From positions 37,012,001-37,076,000 of the forward strand of contig CM060733.1 of NCBI GenBank assembly GCA_030704615.1: DNA of 64,000 nt, in the 5' to 3' direction. Below the pieces are notes generated by a model that did not search any database, had not been told where the DNA came from, and saw only the letters and a program-made list of their open reading frames with translations. This document shows positions 39,201-54,200 of the stretch, in pieces. This stretch comes from Takakia lepidozioides. Taxonomy: Eukaryota > Streptophyta > Takakiopsida > Takakiales > Takakiaceae. Position numbers and translations under genes: made by a program. The first letter of the stretch is position 1. Each line of letters begins with the position of its first letter.

Positions 39201-42200
39201 AGCAATCTCAGGCTTGGGGGGCTAGGTGACATTCTGGCTTCCGTCTCTTGGGAAGCTGATCAGTGTGATGACCCTGTATATACTCACTATGTATCTGTAC
39301 TGGCTGGCCTGGCCAGAGTTGACTTGTCAAGATTAGGATGGAGGTCTTTGGTTTGTATGCTTTGATCTCGGATATTTCCCTGCTTTCTATAGAACTGAGA
39401 GACTAACTAACTAATTAGAGTAAAAATGTAAAACAAAGAAGAGAGGGCCAAGTGAGAGAGTAGTAATGAGTAATGTCATATCTAATTGGGTATATACAGT
39501 TTTTGGGTTGTATGATTGAGGAGCTATTATTCAGAAAAGCATGTCTTTTCTTTGTCTTTACAAGACAAAATAGTGCTGGGACTGCACCAGTTGATGAAGG
39601 ACCCCCTCCCTTGGTCATGTGCAGAATGGTTTCCGGCTCAATGAATGTATCCATCTCAGCACTGACAGCAGCTACAGCGCCTCTCCAGAGGATGGTGTTA
39701 TTATGGAGGGCATCGATGTTGATGGTAGTGGATGGAACTCAAGACAAGACTTGTGGGCTATGAAATCCCCCGTGTCCACCTGTGCGAGCCCAATAAAAGG
39801 CCCTAATCGGGAACAAAAAATAACAACTTCAGTAGTTAACAACTTTGTTGTTGATGTTCAGGTATTTGCCAATCTTTCTGATGCCAATGGCATGGACTAG
39901 TGAACTTTGTACCTGATGCCAGTAACTTGTGGATTAGACATAGAGAGTCATATTTGCTGTCTGTGGCTGCCATAGGTTTGGGCATAGACTCGGTTTTCAT
40001 TGCAGCTCTAAGTGGGGAGTGGAGAACACTGCAAAGTTTTTCTTCCACAGGCCTGAAGCAAGTTTCATAAACTATTTTCCAGTTCATAAGAGAGAGGGAT
40101 GGATAACTTGACACGAAAATCGGTCTCTACTCTTGCTTCGGTCCTGAGACTTAATGTGTGTGAATAGAGTATATTCGTGTTATGTGCAACCCTGGAAGAA
40201 GAAAAGGCAAGGAATTGGATGGACAGACAGTGTGCATGGTTTAGACTTTTGTGAATCCTGCTGTGGGTTCTAACAGCAAGGTCCATACTAGGGTGGGTTA
40301 CTTATTTTTCTTTGGGCGGTGTTTTGAATGACATGCAAATTCAATGTAATTTTGCAGGCTATAGCTCCAGAACTTACTTTCTATGACAGTAGAAAGTGGC
40401 CATCCGGAAGCTCTCAACGGGAAAGGGTTCTCAGGGCGAAACTAGACTGCTACCTTATGTGAGTTCCAGTAGCTTGGGTCTGCTGGATTTGATTCATGAC
40501 AAACAACTTGATGAGGACAGCACTGGCTGAGAAATGCTGGCAAAAATAAATTCCACCAGAACTATGTAGTTGGATCAATTTGGACTGAGCCCTCTTTGTT
40601 GTCCAGGTTGTTGAGCCACACTTTTGATATCCAGACTGTGATAGAAGTGCCTGCTCTCCACCTACTGGAGTATTCGCTTTGTCTGTAACCTATTGTGTGA
40701 GTTGATAGACCAGAGAGAACGTATTTTGATCTTCCAAAAGTCTGTTTTGGTTTTATAACCCTGGTGTCCTGTAGTCCTTCATAGTATGCTTCTTAAATCA
40801 GAAGAAGTGATGGCTAACGGTTGACCAGTTCCCAGGAGCACAGATGGTATGAAATAGCAGCAGAGGGTGCAATAGGCTTTATTTTTCACTCACCAATCCT
40901 CAATACAGTTGTTACTGTGACCTTTCTCCTCTCCCTGTAACGTGTCAGCTGCCTGACTGGTCGGTAACTGGATTTTGATATAGGGACCCCTATGTAGATT
41001 GGATTTTTTTGTGGGATATACTTTGTGTGATTGTTTTCTGCTTGGTAGGCCGCAGCGAAGGAGTGTTTATGAACCAGACTTCATAGTGGTAATCTAATCA
41101 GTTGACTAGGTCAACTGAGGGTTTCCAAATTTGTGGTGTTGAATGGAAAAAAGCCCACCAGAAGATAAATACATCATTATCCCACATGGGTTTAAATTGC
41201 ATTGAAACGATGAAACCTGTTGACTGCAGACTAGTATGTGCTATTGTGACATACTTCTGTTTTTTGTTTGGAGGAGGGTTTGGTTTCGAAGTTGCTATGT
41301 GCTTTATCAATAAAAAGTTTCAAAAGTTTGTCTTGATTCCTGCAGGGTAGCATCCAAAGGAGAGGACAAATGGATTAGTGGTCTCGTGAAGGGACTTACC
41401 GTTGAGGGGGGGTCAGGCTTGGTGGTTGTTGATCCACTGGATATCTCAGTGGAATATCGGTGTGTGAAAGACAAGATCACCTTGACAGTGGGGTCCTCAG
41501 ACATCTGCATCCGTTTGTCTTTTAATGTCATATCTCTTGTGCTTCGTCTCCATGATGATGCTCTGTCGACATTTTGGCTGAGTGGTGCCCCTCCTCTCTC
41601 GCGGTGCACACATTTTGACAGAATATGGATGAACAACTCAGGTCCGTAAAAAAAAGTCTCTTGGTAGGCAGACGTCCAGGTACTTTGATCAGTCTTCTCT
41701 TCAAGGCCTGCTGCATGTGGGGCGGACTGATTGAGCTGGATTTATCTTGTATATCACCTGGGATTGTAATGTGATTTCATAGTGAGGATATGCCAAGATG
41801 TGGTTGGACCTTTGTATTTGAGCTCACAAATTGCACATTTGCAGGAAGCACCTCATCCCAGCAGGTCACATTTTGGCGACCTCGTGCACCGCCAGGTTAT
41901 GTGATTATGGGCGATTGTGCAACCTCTGGGTACTCATCGTATTCATCTGCAAATTGTGCAGTATTCCCACTTTGACATGTGGTGTTGTAGTATTGTGGAC
42001 ACTGGCTCCATTGAAGAAATTGATTGATTTGGAACATAAAATAGGGACCAGGAATGGTCTGGAACTGTAGAGGTCCCTGATCACTGGAATGCAAGAAGCT
42101 CTGAAAGGTTGCAAAAAGATGCTTGCACCTGTATTGAGTTGAAGTTGCTGCTTTGGCAGGGTTGCCCCCCCATCGCAGGCTGTCCTGGCCATCAGCAACA

Positions 42201-45200
42201 TATATCAACATTCCAAGAAACCTCTTTCCTTTGACCTTGTATGGTCATCCCATGGTGACGGTTATGGATCTGGAAAGACTGGAGCAAAAGAAGAGGGCAA
42301 CGACTCTGATCACTGTTGTGTTTGGATGCCCATTGCACCTCCAGGCTATTTGGCACTGGGCTGTGTGGCAGAGAGGGGTTCCTTGCCACCGCCCCTCAGC
42401 ATTGTCCAGTGCATTCAAGCGGATCTTGTGACTTCAGGGGCTATCATTGACTGCATCTTTTATTCTCCATCAAATGATAGGTAACACAGGCCTTAATGGC
42501 ACCTAGGCCAGCTTGCTATTGTGCTTGTCTATGTGCTGGTCCTATTTTAGTGTCAATGGCAATTGTGGTGAAGAGATGGTTTGGCTGTACCTGAGGATCA
42601 TTTGTGGTTTTGTATGCAGGATGAAATATAAGAATGGTTGCAGCATTTGGCGAATGGAAAATGTCGCTGGAGGTTTTTATGCGCACTCATCCACAAATCC
42701 TCCACCAAGGTTAATGGCACGTGATCTATGTGAAATGCTGCTGAATACAAGCAGTATGGATATGGAAAGACGGAATACTGGGCCCAATGTGCGGTCTGGT
42801 GTTCCTCATCTTGATTCGCTGCCTAGTCTGAAATCTAATGCTGGTCGACATTTGATCACGACTCCACAGTTCGATCGGATATGGTGGGACAAGGGCTCTG
42901 AAGTGAGGTGTTGTGCTTCAATCTGGCGACCTGTAGCACCTGCTGGCTATGCTACTGTAGGTGACTGTCTGGTGGAGGGGTATGTTTTCCCTGCCACTTT
43001 CCTGGAGTAGTTGCTTTAAAGCACTGTTGCATGCACATAAAACATTGCAAGTTGTTGGGAGTCCCGCTGTCTGACCATTGAAATCATAGATCTTCTGTCT
43101 GTAGTCCTTGGTATACAGTGTGACCTCAATGTGACTCTATTGAAGTTTATGCAGGTTGGAGCCACCAGGCGTAGGTGTAGTCCTGCGTGATGAGCATTCG
43201 GGTCGCCTTGCAAAACCCCTCCGGTATTTGCAGTGCATACACACTACAGGGAAAGGGGTTGAGGATGCGATAATTTGGTTTCCAGTAGCACCAGCTGGTT
43301 ATGTGGCATTGGGCTGTGTTGCAACAAAGTCTCCGGAGATGCCTTCCCTCAATTTGGTTCGTTGTCTACGCATGGATCTAGTGACTCAGGCACAGTTATC
43401 CAAGAAGGCTACCTGGTGGCTATCTACAGAGAGAACTCCTAATTCAGTCGGGAGCATGTCGGGGAGTCGCAATGCGTATGGCTGCAGCTTGTGGAAAGTA
43501 GAGAACCAGGTCAGAGCATCCTGTAGGCATGGCCATGGACCCTTACAGCCAGTTGGCTAGAAGTGAAAGAGAATGTGGAGTGGGCAGTGTTATTTCTTGA
43601 GGAGGGTGTACTCATTGTTCTTTGCTGTAGCCTTGTGGCCATAGACCCCGGGCCCAGTTTGGGTGGAATAATAGACATGACCTTTTGTGAGGGACTCACT
43701 CCAGTAGTTGGACATGCCTTAATAAAACAATTAGTTCGGGCTTTCCAGATTTCCTCTAGAGAGCCCTTCACTCAAGCATCAATCTCCTGTGTGAGCTGCC
43801 CAGTAAATAGACCCCAACAGGGCCAGGGCTTTAGGCTCAGCCTCGAAGGTTGGTGAACAGAGGTGCAGGGACTATGTTCGTGATGGTCCTGAGAGGGTCG
43901 CTCTGATGAGAATATCTCAGACATTGTATCAGAAAATTGATATTGTACGAAGAGAGATGAGCAATTTTGGCATGAGTCTAGTATCGAAATGCAACCAACC
44001 ATTGGAGAAGTCAGTGGAGAACATTGACACCAAAATTAGTAAAACCAGAGAGTAAAGTTGGTAAAAGGAGCTGGAGACCAGCAAAATCTCCCCTTATCTC
44101 CAAGTTTGCTCGGTTGGGGTGAAAGAGGTGAATTGATTCATTTTTTTCTTCAGATTGTGTGGAGTGCTAGTAAATTGATGCCTTGTTGGGTGTCTACTGT
44201 CCAAGGCAGGCCTGTACTTTTATTGCCCGGCCAGACCTGAAGCGGCCTCCTGGGCGGATGGCATATGCCCTAGCTGAGGTAGACAGGAAGGAAACAAGGG
44301 AGGGGCTAAGTGCTGAAGCCAAGATCTGTCGAGTTTCTATCACTATTTTTGACGATTCTGGTGGCCTGGTAATTATCTATGCATTGTGATTTATGATTGA
44401 TACTCGGATGTGGTAAGGCTGGCCACAGGCACAATAGAAGACCGTCGATTATGACCCTGTGTGGTTGATGTTGTAAGGAATTCTACCATACGTTGGTTTG
44501 GAAACTCTTTGCACATCTTACAACGCCAATTTACCTTGTATAGGCTGATACCAAGAAGCTCACCATTCAGTTTCCTGCAGTAAGTTTATAGTATATTTGG
44601 ATGTCCTCTCGTGTGCTGGAGCTTCAATGTTAGAGATGGGTTAATAGGTGCTAGATTCTTTACACTCCAATATGCACTCCAGTAGATCAGGCTCCATATA
44701 GGCTGTTTTTTTATGCTTATCTTGTGTTTATCAATTGTGTGCAGATGACTCCACTGGTAGATCTGACAGTAAAGGACATCAATCTTGCTGCACATGGGCG
44801 GATGGAAGCAATGAGTACAGTTCTTATCACAAACATGGCAGCTTCCACTTTTAATACTCACCTGGAATCCTGGGAGCCTTTCATTGAACCCTTTGAGGGA
44901 ATCTTTAAGTAAGCTATTTAAGCTATTTATTGCTATGTATTGAGGATGGAACAAAAAGTTACAGCATATAGGATAGCATGGCCACGTCCAACCCTGCCTG
45001 TACCTGAACTCAATTTTCTCTCTGATGTTTGTACGGTTCTTTACACAAGATCAATTATGTGTGCTGAAGGTGGTCTATGGTCAAGGTCTTGTTACTGAAT
45101 TGTGGAAGTTCATCTGCAACAGTTTCTGGTTAGGTCTGGTGTTGGGTCAGGTTGGAGTGTTTTGGGGTTCTTCTTCTTTTGTTTTTAGCAGGCTATTCTG

Positions 45201-48200
45201 AAGCCATTTCCCTTCCCTTCCCTTCCCTGGTTCCTTCAGAAATATCAGAGGTTTGTGGAATGGGCAGGTATGAATCATATGATGTCGATTCGGAGGCAAC
45301 GTTGAAAGTGGGCAAACGTATTAGAATAACTGCAGCCAATGTGGTTAATATGAATGTTACTTCCGCGGGGCTGGAGATGCTAGTGGGGGCTGTCCTATCA
45401 TGGCAGAAGCAGATGGACTTGGAACAGCAAGCTCGAATGGTCTTTGAGATGGTCAGTACATTGTTTTGGTTATCTTGCTGATTTCTCTTTTTTGGTCTCT
45501 TTTGCAATAGGGAAAATCATGATGACTCACGGCGGGATATAATATCTGGGCTCTCCATGTACTAACGTTTATCTATCCCTGCGGTGGCATTTGTTCCTGT
45601 AGGAAGGAAGTGACTACAAGAACGCTGCCAGTGAGTCCTTGAGTTCTGCCTTGGAAAAGGACGATTCAGAGAAGCTCATGGTCGAGAACAAGCTAGCGTG
45701 TGACTTGTATTTGCGAACTTTTAAGGATAATTTTGAACAAGTGGATCTTCTTTCTGCGGACAACACCACTCTGGTGACTCTGCCACCTCCTTCTTTTCCG
45801 GACAGGTTCATCAATGCATCGGAGACCCAACAACCCCGCCATTTTGTTGCAATCCAAGTGTCTGAGGCTAGGGTAAGAAATGTGAGCTCTGCTTTGTTTT
45901 GGGCATGCGTTGTTTTGGACCTTCCCCTGACATGTTTTTGCTGAAGATTCTCATGTTGTTTAATGGGTCATCTTTTCAACATATATTGTCATATATTGCC
46001 TTGCCTTCCTGTGAAGACAGTCTTTTGGAATGTCTCCTCCATGATTCATACTTTGTCATGGGCAATGCAATATTTGGTTACATTGCACGCACCTTTGTTA
46101 ACTGTTAAACATAATATCCTGAGGTGGAACACCAGTTGTAGGCAGCTCTTTGAGATGTCACCTACTTGGAAGTAGTATAGATAGAGCGATTGAATGGCGA
46201 ATGATGCATCATTGCTAATGAAGCGATTGTGTCTGTGTTATAGGATCTTTCTGTCAATGTTGATGGCAATGGGCAGGATTATATGTGTGCTTTGCGATTG
46301 GCAACCATACAGTTGCAAGAAGAACAGAAGCCACTTCCTCAAAGTGCGAGGTCACGGTGTGTACAGCCAACCACCAATACTGAAGGCTTGAAGCCCCATC
46401 TTGCTGCTGCAAAATGGAATGAGGTGTTTATATTTGAGATTCCACGGCAGGTAATCCATAGAAGCATGAACACTGCTATCATATTAAGGGTGGATAGATC
46501 TTACTTGTTAGATTCTTCACTGATTGGTCAAACTGAGCTTGTATCATCCCACTATGTGGAATATTTAACAACGTAAACTCTTGGAAATTAATATAACACC
46601 TATCAAGGTGCGAGAATTCAAACAAATTAAAAAGTACTTCAATTGCAGTACTTCAATTGATTCTTGTGTCAATGAATTCTTGAGCTGCTTGTGTTGGGGC
46701 AGGGATCTACAGTTTTGGAGGTATTGGTGACCAACCAGGCTGCAAAGGGTGGTACAGGTAATCTCTACGTTTCTTCTGTGGTTGTGGTCAGTAGGGGACT
46801 AGCTCAAAGTCTATGAAAGGAGTATTTGTGGACCACGGTACAGTACTGACTCGCCTGGCTCGCGAATAGATATTCGGAAGGGTAATCCACCAGTGCTGGG
46901 TGGGTATGTGGGTTTTAAGTCACCCTCCGGGTCCGGGTCAATTGGCCTCTTGAAATTCAATCAGAGTACAGGCGAGTTAACAGATTTTTTATTTGTATTT
47001 CAACTTACCCTCCAGGTCTGGATAAAATGATTTATTTTTTGGTTATATAAAAATAATACACAACAATGTCAGAATTGGAAAACAATAGGAGTAATGTATT
47101 TCGAATGCGATCTGACGGTACATTCGGCGATTCCTCCAGTGGGCCCCTGTCAAATCCTCCCCACCCCTTCTTGCCCCGGATTCACTATTAAATACTTTAG
47201 AGGGCGTCAAGCAGTGGTGAGTAGCCTAGTGGTAACGTGATGGCAGTGTGGGCGGTGAGGTGTGGGTGGTGAGGTGCATTTCCAATTTTGGCTGAGTGAG
47301 TTACACTGCGTGGAGTTACACTCCCTTCCGTATAACCCTGCGTCACCCCGACTGGAGTGACACTCCCGTCAGTTCCATATCACTCTCAAGAGTGGGTGGG
47401 GAAGATTTGACATGCCAGCAACCATTGTACTGTCCTGGTAGAGATCGCATGCTGCATAAACATTATTCCTATTGTTCTTGGTTAAAATCAGAAAATAGTT
47501 CAGTGGCATAAAGCATATCAGTAAAATAAGGGAATTTAAAAATCCCTTATTAATTTATAGAAAATATAATAATGATGATTATAATCGGATATATATTAGA
47601 TTACAATGGAGACATCAAAATTATGATGTCACCCTTACTGATACCCTGATTGCAATTTACCCATCATTCCAACATATATGATGGATTAGGTATGGTATAT
47701 TAAAACCCATTGATGCATGGTAAGTGTAAATGTATGGTATATCATAAAGATATACCCTAACATAAGAGTATATCCGGTTCCCAAAATCTGCTACAAGAGG
47801 TTGTATATCTGGATATATACCCGGGTATACCTGCGGGGTATATGAGAATTTTCAATGACTGGGATCAAAAGCTCATGGCAGCTGAGATCAGGAATTTTTT
47901 TGGAAGGAATTCAGCAATCCAAGGAGCTGAAGGGAAGTTAGAGAAGAGTAAATCACTGGACTGCCTGATTTGGTTGTCTTTTGAAACTACAATGTCATGT
48001 AGTTGCAAGATTCTGGCAGACCAACTTGATCAGGGAACTGGAATTTTTTTTTATAATACCCCTGGAGAGTGAGGTTCAGGCTTCCAGTTCATCTGGTTTG
48101 TAATTGATGGTAAACCCAGGTGGTTTGGTCTTGGTTTTCCTCTTGGTCCTTGGTTTCCCTCTTCTGTTCCTGCCGCGGACGTTATAAAGCACCATTTCAT

Positions 48201-51200
48201 TTCATTTCCTGTCCTAGCTATTAGTTGGGTCTCAGGTTGTTCCCTTGCCCCTTGAATTTGGGCTTCCTTCTCTATTTTTTCCCGTATTTTCTTGAGCACC
48301 TTCCTTTCTCAGGGTTTTAGGCTGGCCAGCTTCTGTTCTCAGGTGGATCATTCTTGGCTTGCCCAATATGACTATCCTATCTTGGTTTTGAAAGGGAATG
48401 AATGGCTAGATGGAAATTTGCAACATCATCATGCTTATGCTTTTCAGGGTTCATTCCGGGTGGGGTGTTCCACAGGGCAAGCAGTGGGTGGTGTTTCAAT
48501 ACCAATCAACGAACATAATGGAAGCCATACCTTGCAGCCATCTTCACAGTGGAACGTCGTTCGTCAGGCTCTGAACCAGGGTCCTTCGACTTGGCCCACA
48601 GCAGAGAGAAAAGTGTTTCCTCTGCTGCCACCAGGCCAGGTGGTATACTGCCTCACAATTTAATCAGAACACTGTTTCCTAGTGCTAATTATCAACGGCA
48701 GATGGATTTGTTTTTGATAATTTGAAAGTCAATTGTGAGTGTCCTGGAGCCATCATTAGACCATGCATAGCTGCAATCAAATCAGTTCAAAATTTCAAGA
48801 TTATAAAACAAAGGGTAGGGAGGGCCAACCCAAGATGATCAGGACTAACTTGTGTTTATATATTTTACATATTTACAGCTATATTCAACACTTATTCCAA
48901 TAAATGACGATCTTGATACTGAACAAGCTTTGCACTGGTATTTCTTTCAGGCACATGCTGAAGAAACCAGTTAGTGGTTTCCAGAAACTTGTTCTAAATT
49001 TCAAATTGCTGTGTATCCAGACCCAACGGAGTGAGGGTGATCTTGAGAATCGCAGCTGTGGTAGTATAACGGTGAGCATGTATCACTTTGTTGCTAAAGG
49101 TCATCGCACAAGACAAGGAGCATTGTTTAAACCCAAGGATGATGGACGGAGTAGTGACGTTGGGCTGTGGTTTGCCTTGAATCCCCAAGGCCCTTGGACC
49201 AGTATTGATTCTGTCCTACCTCCAGGCACAATCACAAAAGAAGTATCCGACCGGAAACTGGCTCTTGAAGTGACCATGCAGGAGGGACACAAGTGTGTGA
49301 AAGTGCGTAGCCTCATTATGGTTTCAAACAGCACCGACATAACCCTTGCTGTGTGCATTTGCCCCTTTTCTCTTCTCAAAGTTCCTGATGGGTTGGTGAG
49401 AGCCCGCGAGAACCATCTTTCTGAGATTATTGAAGAGGTATTTGAAAATCAACGCTATCAGCCCCTTGGTGGGTGGGGCAGTAGATGGCCTGGTCACTTG
49501 ATGCCAACCGATCCTAGCCGCTGGAGTAATCGTGACTACTCCAAAGCTTCCCAGGTACATCATTGTGTCTCCATGAGGATAGAACAATAGCCTGTTTTTT
49601 TCCTTTCTGACTCATTGATGAAAGAGATAGACTTAAACTATTGTTTTAGTTGAGACATAAGGGAAATCATTTTACCATTTTCTCCCCTGTAAATAAGATT
49701 CCACAAGGTCGGCAAACATCTTGCGAGTACATTCCTATAAATATGATTGTCTATTGAAAGATAACAGATGAAAGCGGGGGCTTTTCAAACTCTAACCCAT
49801 GTGCAATGAGCCCTCTCTTTTCTCAGTAATGGAAATTGATCGACCATTTTGTCCTAATCGATAGGTAGTATGACTTGTCTATTGAGGGATAACACATGTG
49901 AGCGGGGACCTTTTAAGCATTAGCTGTCAAAGATTGGTTTGGTCTGTGCCCATCTCAACCCTCTGATCAATCTCTGTGAAATGTATTTCACAAGGTTTGT
50001 GAAGCTACTGTCCAACCTTAGTTGGTTCTTCTGTGGTGTAAGGCTCAACCAAACAGAACTGTATTCTTAAAGAAAACTCCCTCCTAGACAATCTGTATTT
50101 TCTTTATATTATCCATATGGATGTGCTAAGATTAAAGATGTCTCTGTCTTTTGCAGGAATTTCCTGAACCCCCTCTACCACGAGGCTGGGTGTGGACATC
50201 TAGTTGGTCAATTGATAAGACCGGCTATGTGGACATCGATGGTTGGTTTTATGGAGCTGACTTTCAGAGCCTGAAGTTTCCCCCTACTTCAATCAAGTCC
50301 CGCAAAAAATCAACATTTGACTTTGCAAGGCGCCGCCGGTTGGTACGGACTCGTCAATGTGTGCCCGAGAACCGGCACATACACACGAGGCAAATGGTTG
50401 GAGAGGTCCAACCTGGGGCTTCCATTTTCCTACCCTGGGGTTGCATTGAACCAAGGATAGACATGTGTGTCCAAGTTCGCCCACACTCTGACTCGTCCCA
50501 ATGTAATCTCCACTGGGGCCAGGCCATAAGTCATACAATCATTCAAAGCAGGAGTCAAGATGGAGGTGAATCCTGGCCGAGGAACACTATACGCCTAACA
50601 AAAAGTGGTGTGCCTGTTTCCTCGCTTTTACTGAAGGAATTGGAGAAGACAGAGGAGATTCTGCTCTGTAAGCCCCTTGAAGATGGATGCTTGAAAGGCA
50701 CATGTTGGTTGAACTTGGATGCTGATGCAACTGTTCTCTACAGCGAACTGAATGCTCCAATCTATGATTGGAGATTAACTGTGAATGCTCCTTTGAAGGT
50801 AGAGAATCAGCTTCCTTGCGCTGCTGAGTATATTGTGTGGGAGAAACCCATAAACAAGGAAAACCCAATCAAACAGCAGCATGGTATTGTTGCTGCTGGA
50901 GGTAGTACATACATCTACTCAGTTGATGTACGAAGGCCTGTATATCTCACTTGGCTTGCTCAAGGTGGCTGGAAACTTGAAAAGGTGAGCATCTGCTTTT
51001 CCCTGTCTGTCGTGGAGTGTTCATGGTGATCAAGGGTACTGTGGTAATATATGGTTGAACCATGAATAGTCAAGTTGCATGCGGCCTGTCTCTATCACTA
51101 CCACTTGGATTCGGACTTGCATACTGATGCCCATACTGACTTTGATAGCCAAAGTCAGCCAAAGTCTTTAATGCTCACTCCAGTCAACTAGCTTTCCATG

Positions 51201-54200
51201 GTCTATGGGAGTCTACATATCTAATTTGAGGGGTGGTCTTGACAAGTCTGGCCACACTCTTTAGACGCGGAGGATGGAGATCTTGGACTCCCAATTTGAA
51301 TGGAGCCTTCCACAGCCTGATCAGTACGGAGTAATCAAACCAGCCTTTCTTTCAAGCTTTGGCTCGGGTGGTGCTCCTAAATTAGAGGCGGATTCCAAGC
51401 CTAGGATCATTTCAGCCAGAGAAATGGGCAGTTGGTATACTCTTAATTGGTCTTGGTCTTAATTGGTTTAGGTCTTGGTGATCCTCAGCTTGTTTTCTGT
51501 GATGGACTTGCATAATAGGTTTCTGTGCATGAATTAGGCTAATTTTCTACAGTGTTTCACATCGTAAAGAAGAAAAGAGGATGCTGGCTAATAAAGGGTT
51601 CATATGCACGGTAGGCATTCAGAATATAGCATCTGAAATAACACTACAAACGAAAGCAAGTGCTTATTTTTAGTTTATCTTTCACTTGTAGGAAGCGGTG
51701 CTCATCTCTGATCCATCCATGGAGGAGCTTCCATCCGGCTTTTGGATGTTCCACCAGCAAAGTGGCAGGTATGCTTAGCGAGGCATGTGAGATTCATATC
51801 TTTGGTATGTAGGGAGGTTTGTGGGGTTCTAGATGTAATATAATGGATTGGTTTCTGTCGGTTCTGTTGTTCACCAGTAGGACTAGATTATTTATACCAT
51901 AAAGCCGCATGTATAAGCTTTACCCATTTCATTTCTTCCCTGTTTTGGTTTACTCAAGTGGAACATCCTAGGATGATCTGGCATGATAATCTCTGTTCCA
52001 TGGACAATCCAACCGACTGGGGAATCAGCTCACACATGATGTGCATTTCAGTGCAGGTCAATGAACTGACATCTAGTGCCAGCTATGAATTTGAGTTGTT
52101 GTGTGTGGCTGTTGCCAACGATGGGGGTTGGACCTGTAACTGACATATGCACATTGACAGAAGCATGGAATTCTCAACTTATTCCTTAGTCATGGATGCC
52201 TAGACTCAACCTACATGACTGCACTGAAACTAGAAACTACCATCATTGTACACAGCTTCTACCATCCAGAGACAGACCTCATCAGTACATGGAAACGATT
52301 AGAGGACAAAAATCTACTCAAAAGATATTGTCGCCACAGACCCCACGCCCTGTTTGGGTGGAAGAAAAGGGAACTGACTCTACCTTTGTTGGCACAATAC
52401 AAATGTGGCCCCATGCATCCAGATCTTAACCCAAGTATGTTACAACAATTCTGATTGTGGGATCATGGAGGGAGCTGTAGGAGGTTGAGGGTGAGCCTGG
52501 AGCATGACTTTGGGAGCACAAGCATGGCAGCAAAAAATTTGCGACTTTTTGTTCCTTATTGGCTCTGCAATGATGCCTCTTTGCCACTAGCCTACCGCTT
52601 GGTTGAGATTGAACCTACAGGCGGTTCAGTTGGAGATACAACATGGCTGACGCGAGCAGCAAAAGCTGCTAAACAAGCTTCTCGCCGCCCCAATCACACA
52701 AGGGAGAGAAAATTATCACAGATGAACAAGGTGGTTCAACATCTAGAAACCATTGAAGACTCTTTGGGTGTGCCAGTAATGCTCTCCCTCCAGGCCTACT
52801 CTGATCGCCTTGGGGGTCTCTCTCTCTCTTCTCGCACAGAGGATGGCTTGCTCTCACCCCGCCTGGGACTTGCGATCGGGATCACAGACAGCAACATGTT
52901 CAACTATGCCCTCCCCTTTCGGGACTTCGAAAATAGTGTAAGCATCTCTTTCTCAATGAATCCTTGGCATGGTTCTGCCCTCTGTCTATTTGCCTACCCT
53001 TGGAATTGTGTCTGCAACTATAGCAATGTTTCTGAGGTCTTCGCTGGATGAAATGTGGATAGTTGAGAACCCAATGCTTCTGGATGGCACGTTTCGAAGA
53101 AACGCTTTCACCGTTTACCATCGGCTACTTTAGTAGATCAGTCCTCATATTCGTCCCCCTTCGAAAGGAGCGGCCATCATCGAGATTCGTAAACCTATCC
53201 TGCACAGAACACTTTCCAGATGTGTCATTTTGTCATCTCTACGTTTTGAGGGATACTAGATTGATAGATCAGCAGCTCTGGACCTGGAAGAGCCCGGTTT
53301 TGGGGACCCAACTGCAGGGAATGTAAACTCGATGCAGTAACCAGGCACAAGTATGAGTTTTACATGTTTCTTCTGGAACTCAAGACAATGCAGATAGAAT
53401 AGGGTGCAGAAGTGAGCAACATCTGAATTTAAATCTGCAATTTAAATGTGCAATGACTAGTTAGTTTCAAATGCTTTAGTAACGGCAATCATTTTCTAGT
53501 TATAGTTTCCTCTGTGGATCACAACACTAGTCTCTGTTGTAATAATATTGCTTACAACTGCTCGTGTGTCTGGCAGATGGAGCGCATGGACCTCAAGGCG
53601 GTTGATGCACTTGGAGAGTACTACAGGTTGTCCATCTTCTTGGACATGTCATGTGAACGTACAAAGGTCTGCCACATTTTTCTGTTTTTGCTCTTCGTCA
53701 TGATTTGTTGTGTGAGGTTCGTGGATGAAAAGGTGCAAGACGCATGTGCTTGCATGGAAAACAAACGAGGCAACGCAGTTTTGTGCCTAATACATCCCAA
53801 GGGTTTGACAAACAAAATCAACAAGTAGTCCTGAAGAGTTGGCCATCTTCAACAATCAGTATGATGATTTGTCTACTCCTTTGCTTAAAGAGATATGTGC
53901 AGGTAACAGAAAAGTTGGTAGATTGTGTATCACCAGGAAAGGTTTCGTAGAGCATAAGCGAAGCGTAGCATCCAGGGAGGTTAATAGAGAAAACATTATT
54001 CAGAAAACTTTATTCAGAAAAATATATACTAGTCACATTCTCAACTTCTTATTGGAAAGTGTTCTAGGCCAAGCATTCTTGATATACTCACCCTTATTGA
54101 GATCCAAAATTAGTCCTTGCCATGTGCATGTTGATCGAATTATTGTTTTCCTGTCCTGTCCAGGTAGTGCACATGGAGCCACATACTCTCTTCATCAACA

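Noticed and set aside
43231-43256. CACTACAGGGAAAGGGG as a left CACTA terminus
   Set aside because: It lies within VPS13 exon 42 in conserved coding sequence, so the match is chance.
51274-51462. Open frame of 62 codons between VPS13 exons 51 and 52
   Set aside because: WKLEK joins EAVLISDP directly in the family, and the segment lacks a good acceptor/donor pair and family similarity.
52140-52440. Protein fragment with PHALFGWKKRELTLPLLAQY as a host exon
   Set aside because: It is not in the VPS13 order, and part of it resembles the dispersed GACCCC...TTTGGGTGGAA repeat; probably transposon debris.
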